NCBI GenBank assembly: GCA_001788495.1
Contig: MGCF01000007.1
Location: forward strand, 1-34,165
Origin: Candidatus Rokubacteria bacterium RIFCSPLOWO2_02_FULL_73_56
Lineage (GTDB): Bacteria; Methylomirabilota; Methylomirabilia; Rokubacteriales; CSP1-6
Direction: 5' to 3'
DNA: 34,165 nt
This document shows, in pieces, positions 26,034-34,165 of the stretch (its first letter is position 1; every line of letters starts with the position of its first letter). The notes beneath the pieces were generated by a model. It was not told the origin of the DNA and made no database searches. It saw nothing but the letters and a program-made list of their open reading frames with translations. Both the position numbers and the translations under genes were made by a program.

Positions 26034-26042
26034 GCGGCCGGC

Positions 26043-29000
26043 TCAGCCCGCCGCGAGCGTCTCGCGCAACCGGCGCGCCCGGTCCGGGCCCTCGAGCGTC
26101 CCCAGCTCCTCGAACACGGCGCCCGCGCGCTCGAGGAGCACCCGGGCCGCGGCCAGGTCCCCGCCCGACGCCCTGAGCTCGGCCTGCGCCAGGCGCGTCT
26201 TCGCCAGGTCGTTCCGGGCGCCGGCCTCCTCGAGGATGCGCGCCGCCTCCGCCAGCTGGACGCCGGCGGCCGCCGGGTCGTCACCGAGCAGGCACTCGCC
26301 GAGCAGGCGCTGCGCCACGCCCTCGGCGTGCCGGTAGCCGAGATCGCGGCTGGCCGCCAGGCCCGACTCGGCGAGGACGCGGGCCTGCTGGCGCTCGCCG
26401 TGGCGCAGGTAGCTCTCGGCCAGGAACAGGTCGATGAGCGTCCGCGTATACCGCAGGTTGAACTGCTCGAGCCACGTCGCGACCTCCTCGAGCAGCGCGA
26501 TGCCCGCTGCGGTCTGGCCCGCCCGCGCCATCCCGAAGCCCTTCATCGCCCGCGCCATCGCCGCGTCGAACGGGATCGGCTTGAGGGCGAGCGCCTCGTC
26601 GCAGCAGCGGAGGCCGGTCTCCACCTCGCCCCGCTGGATGTGCGTCGAGCCCGTGCGCCACCAGCCCACGACCTTGAGCCGGAGGTCGTTGACCGCCTCG
26701 CCGTGGGCGAGCCCGCGCCGGCAGTACCCGAGGCTCTTCTCCCACTCGCCGATCGCGTTGCACGCCATGCTGAGGCCCCAGAGCGTCCGGCACGCCCACC
26801 AGACGTTGCCGCGCGACTCGAAGAAGGCGAGCGCCCGCTCGCCGGTGTCCAGGGCCTCGGGAAGCCGCCCGGCCACCACGTACACGTGGGTGAGACAGCA
26901 CTCGGCGAACGCGCGCATGTCGTCGAGGCCGGCCAGGTCCGCGAGCGCGGTGGCCTCGGTGCAGTAGGCGATCGGCACCTCGGGGCGCGCGCCCGTGAGG
27001 CTGTGGAGGAACCCGGTCCAGCAGAGCCACGCGGCGCGCCGGGGCGGGTCGGCGCCCTCGGTGAGCTGCCGGATCGCCTCGAGAGCCTGGACCTGCTCGG
27101 CGTGGCGGCCGAGCGCGAACTTGACCTCCGACTGCTTGACGACCGCGTCGATCCGCCGGAGCCGGTTCTCGTCGCTGTCGGGCATCGCCTCGAGCCGCTT
27201 GAGCGCGGCCTCGAAGTGCGCCAGGGCCTCGGCGCTCGCCCAGCGTCGCTGGGCCTTCTCGCCCGCGCGGATCGCCCAGTCCACGGCCTTCGGGGCATCC
27301 GTGCTGCGCCCCCAGTGATGGGCGAGCAGCTCGGCCACGTCGTCGAGGCGGTCAGCGTAGAGCATCTCGAGCGCGGCGCCGATCGCCGCGTGGAGCACGC
27401 GGCGCCGGCGCTCGAGCAGGCCCGTGTAGACGACTTCCTGGGTGAGCGCGTGCTTGAACGCGTACACGAGGCGGGGCTCGCGGACGTCGGGGAACACGAA
27501 GTCCAGGGCGCGGAGCAGGTCGAGGCGCTCGACGACGTCGCGGTCGCCCCCGGCCACCGAGGTCATGAGGTCCACCAGGAAGCGCCGGCCGATGACCGCC
27601 GCGGGCTGCAGCGTCGCCTTGAGCGGCTCGGCGAGCCGGTCCACGCGCGCCGCGATGAGGTCGTGGATCGTCTCGGGGATCGCGGCCTCGGAGCGCTCGA
27701 GCCGCGCCCGGCCGCCCTCGACGACGATCGCCTGCGTCTCCTGCAGCTGGCGCAGGATCTCCTCGACGTAGAGCGGATTGCCGTCGCTCCGCTCGAGCAG
27801 GAGCCGCACGAGCGAGTCCTCGGCGTCCCGGGCGCCGAGCAGGGTGACGAGCATCCCGAGCACGTCGGCCTCGGTGAGCCCCTCGAGCGGGACCGTCTCG
27901 GCGCGCTCGGCGAGCCAGGGGACCTCGAGCCCCGGCCGCGCGCTCAGGATCAGGAGCACGCGGTGCTTGGCCACGCGCTCGGCGAGCTGGCGGAGGAACG
28001 CGAGCGAGCTGTCGTCCGCCCAGTGGATGTCCTCGACGAGGAGGACGAGCAGTCGCCCGGCGCTCGCCGCGAGGAGCAGCGCGATCAGGAGCTCGAACGT
28101 CCGTTCCTGGAGCTGCGGGCCCTGCAGGCGCACGAGGAACTCCGACCGGACCGGCACGCCGAGGAAGTAGGCGAGGAGCGCGTCGGACTCCGGATCCCGG
28201 AGCCCCGCCGCCTCGAGGCCCTCGGCCGCTCGCTGCCGGGTCTCCGCCTCGCTCGCGTCCTCGCTGAGCCGCAGGTAGGCGCGCGTGAGGGCGAGGATCG
28301 GGTGGTACGGCACGGAGCGGCCCCAGGACAGGCAGCTCGCCTCGAGCTCGAGCGTGCCGGGCGCGTCGAGCCCCCGCACGAACTCGTACAGGAGGCGCGA
28401 CTTGCCGACGCCGGGCTCGCCCGTGACCAGCACGACCGCGCCCTCCCCGTCGTCGGCGCCGCGCGCGGCCTCGGCGAGCCGCCCGAGCTCCGCCTGGCGC
28501 CCGGCGAGCGGCGTGAGGCCGCGCTCGCGCGACACCTCGAGCCGCGTCCGCCCGCGCAGCTCGCTCTGCACGGTCCAGACGCGCACGGGCGCGGTCTTGC
28601 CCTTCACCGTGAACTCGCCGAGGTCCTCGAAGAGGAAGAAGCCGCCGGTGAGCTGGTGGACGTGCTCGCTGACCGCGATCTGGCCCGGCTGGGCGAGGTT
28701 CAGCAGGCGCGCGGCCAGGTTCGTCGTGTCACCGACGGCCGTGTAGTCCATCCGGAGGTCGCGGCCGATCGCGCCGACGACGACGAGGCCCGTGTTGATC
28801 CCGATCCGGACGCGGAACTCCACGTCGCGGTCGCGCCGGACGTCGCGGCGGAGGGGGCCGAGCCCCTCCTGGATCGCGAGCGCGGCGCGGAGCGCGCGAT
28901 GGGCGTGGTCCTCGTGGGCGATGGGCGCGCCGAACAGGGCCATGACGCCGTCCCCGAGGAACTGGTTGATCGTGCCCTCGTACCGATGGACCGCGCCCAG

Positions 29001-29420
29001 GATCACCTCGAAGGCGCGGTCCATGATACCGTGCACCTCCTCGGGGTCGAGCTTCTCGGACATCGCCGTGAACCCCGAGACGTCGGTGAACAGGACGGTC
29101 ACCTGCTTGCGCTCGCCTTCGACCGCGCTCCGCGAGGTCAGGATCTTCTCGGCGAGGTGCTTCGGCGTGTACGCCGCGGGCGACGCGAAGCGCGCCGCCG
29201 GGGCCCCGGGAGCCGGCGGCGGCGCCGCGGCCGCGGCCGGTGCCGAGGCCGGCACGGGCGCGGCGGCGTCGGCGAGGCGCTGGCCGCAGCGCCCGCAGAA
29301 CTTGTTCGACGGCGGGTTCGGCGCCTGGCAGGCGGGACACACGGCCTGCAGGTGGGCCCCGCACTCGCCGCAGAACGCCGCCTCGGCGGGATTGGCGTGC
29401 TGGCACTGGGCGCACCGCAC
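26043..29420 (-). CDS. zinc-ribbon + class III adenylate/guanylate cyclase + AAA ATPase + TPR-like multidomain regulator
   Basis: GTG start at 29420 (the listed ORF extends into the neighbouring gene). CAQCQHANPAEAAFCGECG...CPACQAPNPPSNKFCGRCGQRL; VTVLFTDVSGFTAMSEKLDPEEVHGIMD...INQFLGDGVMALFGAPIAHEDH; VTGEPGVGKSRLLYEF (Walker A); LVLLVEDIHWADDSSL (Walker B). Confidence 0.92.
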   Translation of the reverse strand: MRCAQCQHANPAEAAFCGECGAHLQAVCPACQAPNPPSNKFCGRCGQRLADAAAPVPASAPAAAAAPPPAPGAPAARFASPAAYTPKHLAEKILTSRSAVEGERKQVTVLFTDVSGFTAMSEKLDPEEVHGIMDRAFEVILGAVHRYEGTINQFLGDGVMALFGAPIAHEDHAHRALRAALAIQEGLGPLRRDVRRDRDVEFRVRIGINTGLVVVGAIGRDLRMDYTAVGDTTNLAARLLNLAQPGQIAVSEHVHQLTGGFFLFEDLGEFTVKGKTAPVRVWTVQSELRGRTRLEVSRERGLTPLAGRQAELGRLAEAARGADDGEGAVVLVTGEPGVGKSRLLYEFVRGLDAPGTLELEASCLSWGRSVPYHPILALTRAYLRLSEDASEAETRQRAAEGLEAAGLRDPESDALLAYFLGVPVRSEFLVRLQGPQLQERTFELLIALLLAASAGRLLVLLVEDIHWADDSSLAFLRQLAERVAKHRVLLILSARPGLEVPWLAERAETVPLEGLTEADVLGMLVTLLGARDAEDSLVRLLLERSDGNPLYVEEILRQLQETQAIVVEGGRARLERSEAAIPETIHDLIAARVDRLAEPLKATLQPAAVIGRRFLVDLMTSVAGGDRDVVERLDLLRALDFVFPDVREPRLVYAFKHALTQEVVYTGLLERRRRVLHAAIGAALEMLYADRLDDVAELLAHHWGRSTDAPKAVDWAIRAGEKAQRRWASAEALAHFEAALKRLEAMPDSDENRLRRIDAVVKQSEVKFALGRHAEQVQALEAIRQLTEGADPPRRAAWLCWTGFLHSLTGARPEVPIAYCTEATALADLAGLDDMRAFAECCLTHVYVVAGRLPEALDTGERALAFFESRGNVWWACRTLWGLSMACNAIGEWEKSLGYCRRGLAHGEAVNDLRLKVVGWWRTGSTHIQRGEVETGLRCCDEALALKPIPFDAAMARAMKGFGMARAGQTAAGIALLEEVATWLEQFNLRYTRTLIDLFLAESYLRHGERQQARVLAESGLAASRDLGYRHAEGVAQRLLGECLLGDDPAAAGVQLAEAARILEEAGARNDLAKTRLAQAELRASGGDLAAARVLLERAGAVFEELGTLEGPDRARRLRETLAAG

Positions 29421-29422
29421 GG

Positions 29423-30873
<1,451 letters not shown>

Positions 30874-30874
<1 letters not shown>

Positions 30875-31947
30875 CACTTGGCGATCGGGAGGAAGCACGT
30901 CACGACGGTGCCGCGCCCTTCCGCGCTCTCGACCTGGATCGCGCCCCGATGCTCCTCGAGGATCCGGTGGCAGATCGCGAGCCCGAGGCCGAGGCCCCTG
31001 GCCTTGGTCGTGAAGAACGGGTCGAAGATCCGCGCGCGCACGGCGTCGGGCATGCCGGTGCCCTCGTCCACGACCTGCGCCTCGACCATGTTGCGGGACC
31101 CGGCGCCCAGGTCCATCTTGCCGAAGAGCGGGTTCAGGCTCACGCGCGTCGTGAGCGTGAGGTGCCCGCCCGCCGTCATCGAGTCGAGCGCGTTGCGCAC
31201 GAGGTTGTGGAACACCTGGAGCAGCCGGTCCTCGTCGCCGAGGATCGGCGGCAGGCTCGGGTCGTAGCGCCGCACGAGCGTGATCCCGCGCTCGCGGGCC
31301 GCCTCCTCGCTCAGCAGCGCCACGCGCTCGAGGAGCTGGTGGAGGTTGAGCGGGACGGGTCGGAGCTGCACGGGGCGCGCGAGGTCGAGCAGCAGCTCGA
31401 TGATCCGGTTCACCCGGTCCACCTCGGTGAGCAGCACGTCCGTGTACTCGGCGAGCCGCGACGCGGGGCCGAGCTCGCGCCGCAGGAGCTGCACCGCGCC
31501 CCGGATGGCGCCGAGCGGGTTGCGCACCTCGTGGGCGAGCCCCACCGCCATCCGGCCCGCGGCCGCGAGCGTCTCGCCGCGCCGCACCTCGCTCTCGAGC
31601 TGGCGGATCCGCGAGAGGTCGCGCAGGACGGCGACGGCCCCCTCGACCGTGCCGTCGTGACCGAAGAGCGGTGCGGTGACGATGCTCACCGGCACCGGCC
31701 GGTGCTCGCCGCGCGCCACGGCGCCCTCGGGCTCCGAGCGGCTCTCGCCCGTCGCGAGCGTCTCGGCGAGCCGCCGGACGACGGAGGCGTCGGGCGGAAA
31801 GAGCTCCTTCAGGTACTTGCCGACGGCGCGCCGGGCGGAGCGCTCGGTCAGCACCTCGGCGGCCGAGTTCCAGAACACGATGCGGAGCTCGCCGTCCACG
31901 GCGATCACCGCGTCCGGCAGGCCGGCGAGGACCGCCGCGTAGTTCAT
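30874..31947 (-). CDS. PAS-domain sensor histidine kinase (NtrB-like)
   Basis: LAGLPDAVIAVDGELRIVFWNSAAE (PAS), GLAHEVRNPLGAIRGAVQLL (H-box), FHNLVRNALDSM (N-box), DPFFTTKARGLGLGLAICHRI (F/G boxes). TGATG overlap with the response regulator. Confidence 0.94.
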
Positions 31948-32993
31948 CGCGCGCGCGCCGCGAGCGCCCGCGGCGCACCGCCCAGCGACGCGTCCTCGAG
32001 CGCCCAGTCGGGCCGCGCGTTCAGCGTGAGCCCCGCGCGCTCGCCCGCGGCCAGCCGCGCGGCTCCGGCGGCGCCGATCATCGCCGCGTTGTCGGTGCAG
32101 AGGTGCGGCGGCGGGACGTGCAGCCGGGCGCCGTGCGCCTCGGCCTCGCGCGCGAGCGCGGCGCGCAGGGGCCCGTTCGCGGCCACGCCGCCCGTCAGCA
32201 CCACCCGCTTGACGCCGAGCCGCAGCGCCGCCCGCACGGTCTTGCGGACGAGCATCTTCACGACGGCGGCCTGGAACGACGCGGCGACGTCCGCCACCTG
32301 GCCGGGCGAGAGCGGCCCGTGGCGCTTGACGTGGAGCGCCACGGCGGTCTTGATCCCGCTGAACGAGAAGTCGGACGCGCCGTCGCGCATCTGCGCGAGC
32401 GGGAAGCCGATCGCTCCGGGGTCGCCCGCGCGCGCCGTGCGCTCGATCACGGGGCCGCCCGGGAAGCCGAGCCCGAGCAGCTTGGCGACCTTGTCGAAGG
32501 CCTCGCCGGCGGCGTCGTCGCGCGTCTGCCCGACGAGCGCGTACACGAGCGGGGCGGGCGCGTGGTACAGCGCCGTGTGGCCCCCGGAGACGACGAGGGC
32601 GAGGAACGGGTGCTCGGGCGGGTCCTCGGTGAGGCGCGCGGCGAAGATGTGCCCCTCGAGGTGGTGCACGCCGACCAGCGGCTTGCGCGCCACGTACGCG
32701 AGCGCCTTGGCCACCGCGCAGCCGACCAGCAGCGAGCCGACGAGCCCCGGCCCCCGGGTCACCGCGATCGCGTCGAGGTCGCCGAGGCGGGTGTCGGCGG
32801 CGGCGAGCGCCTGCTCGACGACCGGCACGATGACCTCGAGGTGCCGCCGCGAGGCCAGCTCGGGCACGATGCCGCCGTACGGCGCGTGGACCGCGTCCTG
32901 CGAGGCGACGACGCTGGAGAGCACGTGGCGGCCGTCCGCCAGGACCGCCGCCGCGGTCTCGTCGCACGAGCTCTCGATGGCGAGCAGCCGCAA
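31944..32993 (-). CDS. tsaD: tRNA N6-adenosine threonylcarbamoyltransferase TsaD
   Basis: TTG start; LLAIESSCDETAAAV, ASRRHLE, GPGLVGSLLVG, GVHHLEGHI, ALVVSGGHT, GEAFDKVAKLLGLGFPGGP, FSFSGIKTA. ATGA overlap with the downstream kinase gene. Confidence 0.96.
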   Translation of the reverse strand: MRLLAIESSCDETAAAVLADGRHVLSSVVASQDAVHAPYGGIVPELASRRHLEVIVPVVEQALAAADTRLGDLDAIAVTRGPGLVGSLLVGCAVAKALAYVARKPLVGVHHLEGHIFAARLTEDPPEHPFLALVVSGGHTALYHAPAPLVYALVGQTRDDAAGEAFDKVAKLLGLGFPGGPVIERTARAGDPGAIGFPLAQMRDGASDFSFSGIKTAVALHVKRHGPLSPGQVADVAASFQAAVVKMLVRKTVRAALRLGVKRVVLTGGVAANGPLRAALAREAEAHGARLHVPPPHLCTDNAAMIGAAGAARLAAGERAGLTLNARPDWALEDASLGGAPRALAARAR

Positions 32994-32998
32994 CGACG

Positions 32999-34165
32999 CT
33001 ACTGCGGACGCACCTGGACTTGCGGGCTCACCTCCGGCCGCTGCTGCTCGATGATCCGCATCGTCTTGATGACGTCGAGGGCCCGCTGCACCTGGATGTC
33101 CTTCTTGAGGTCTTCCATCGGATCCAGCGGCGGCTTCCGGTCCCGGTTCGCGGGCTCCTTCGGCAGCTCGACGATGATGTCGGGCGTGATGCCCTTGCCG
33201 TGGATCGAGCGCCCCTTGGGCGTGAAGTACTTCGCGGTGGTGAGCCGGAGCCCCGAGCCGTCGGAGAGCGGGATGATCGTCTGCACGGAGCCCTTGCCGA
33301 ACGTCTGCGTGCCGACGATGATCGCGCGGCCCCAGTCCTGGAGGGCGCCGGCCACGATCTCCGACGCCGAGGCGCTGCCCTGGTTCACGAGCACGACCAT
33401 GGGCAGGCGCGGGTACGACTTCTTCGCGTGCGCCGAGAAGCGCATGTTCTGGTTGCGGACGCGCCCCTCCGTGTAGACGACGAGCTTGCCGTCCTCGACG
33501 AACTCCTCGGTCACCTCGACCGCCGCGGTCAGGAGGCCGCCGGGGTTGTTGCGCAGGTCGAGGAGGAGCGCCTTCATGCCGCCCTTGGCGGCCTTCTCGA
33601 GCGCGGCCGCGAGGTCGGGGGGCGTCTGCTCCTGGAACTGGCGGAGCTTGACGTAGGCGACGCCGCCGCCGAGGTCGGCGGTGCGGACCGAGTGGACGCG
33701 GATCTGCTCGCGCACGATCTCGACGTCCTTCGGCTCCGTCCAGCCCTCGCGCACGACCGTGATCATCACCTTCGTGCCGGGCCGGCCGCGCATGCGCTTG
33801 ACCGCGTCCTGGAGCTGCATGTCCTTGGTGCTGAGGCCGTCGATCTTGACGATGCGGTCGCCCGTCTGGAGCCCGGCGCGGTAGGCCGGCGTGCCCTCGA
33901 TCGGGGACACGATCGTCAGGACGTCGTCGCGGAGCGTGATCTCGATGCCGAGGCCGCCGAAGCTGCCGGTGGTCTCGACCTGCATCTCGCGGTAGCTGTC
34001 GGGGTCGAGGAACGAGCTGTGGGGGTCGAGCCCGCGGAGCGTGCCCTTGATGGCGCTGTAGATCAGCTCTTTCGGCGGCACCTCGTCCACGTACTGGTTC
34101 TGCACGATGGACAGCACCTCGGTGAACAGCTTGAGCTGCTCGTACGTGGCGCTGCTGTCGGTGCC
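32999..34165 (-). CDS. S41 carboxy-terminal processing peptidase (CtpA/Prc-like); 5' end outside window
   Basis: Open to the window edge (GTDSSATYEQLKLFTEVLSIVQNQYVDE...); PDZ GLGIEITLRDDVLTIVSPIEGTPAYRAGLQTGDRIVKIDG; LLLDLRNNPGGLL; VLVNQGSASASEIVAGALQDWGRA; GTQTFGKGSVQT. Confidence 0.95.
   Translation of the reverse strand, partial: GTDSSATYEQLKLFTEVLSIVQNQYVDEVPPKELIYSAIKGTLRGLDPHSSFLDPDSYREMQVETTGSFGGLGIEITLRDDVLTIVSPIEGTPAYRAGLQTGDRIVKIDGLSTKDMQLQDAVKRMRGRPGTKVMITVVREGWTEPKDVEIVREQIRVHSVRTADLGGGVAYVKLRQFQEQTPPDLAAALEKAAKGGMKALLLDLRNNPGGLLTAAVEVTEEFVEDGKLVVYTEGRVRNQNMRFSAHAKKSYPRLPMVVLVNQGSASASEIVAGALQDWGRAIIVGTQTFGKGSVQTIIPLSDGSGLRLTTAKYFTPKGRSIHGKGITPDIIVELPKEPANRDRKPPLDPMEDLKKDIQVQRALDVIKTMRIIEQQRPEVSPQVQVRPQ

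Overview
High-GC bacterial chromosomal window; gene content and composition suggest a Rokubacteria/NC10-like or other soil lineage, but taxonomy is a guess. The flanks are mostly ordinary: PCP_red-domain C-terminus, HU-like protein, D-Ala-D-Ala carboxypeptidase, HAD dehalogenase, cupin, SDR, TPP riboswitch plus thiC, an HTTM protein with its partner, a BON protein, a GGT-family lipoprotein, and a tightly packed minus-strand run ctpA-tsaD-NtrB-NtrC-adenylate cyclase/AAA/TPR. The centre (about 7.8-24.1 kb) is an accessory, apparently co-transcribed block encoding exported proteins. It is dominated by one 4394-codon ORF (8324-21508) with this order: signal peptide, LamG-like domain, YVTN beta-propeller, about 25 CarboxypepD_reg/Cna-B-like modules, one DUF11 module, IPT/TIG-like repeats, an acidic Ca-binding-like segment, and a C-terminal zinc-metalloprotease-like HELGH motif. 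The most striking observation is that an ordered block of 11 different beta-sandwich modules (about 1140 aa) has been duplicated as a unit, with the DUF11 module between the two copies. The giant gene is preceded by a perfect -35 / 17 bp / weak -10 promoter, a structured leader and a small exported ORF, and is followed by a GTGA-coupled HYR/FIMAH protein and a small exported protein. All domain names were assigned by eye from motifs; no search was run.
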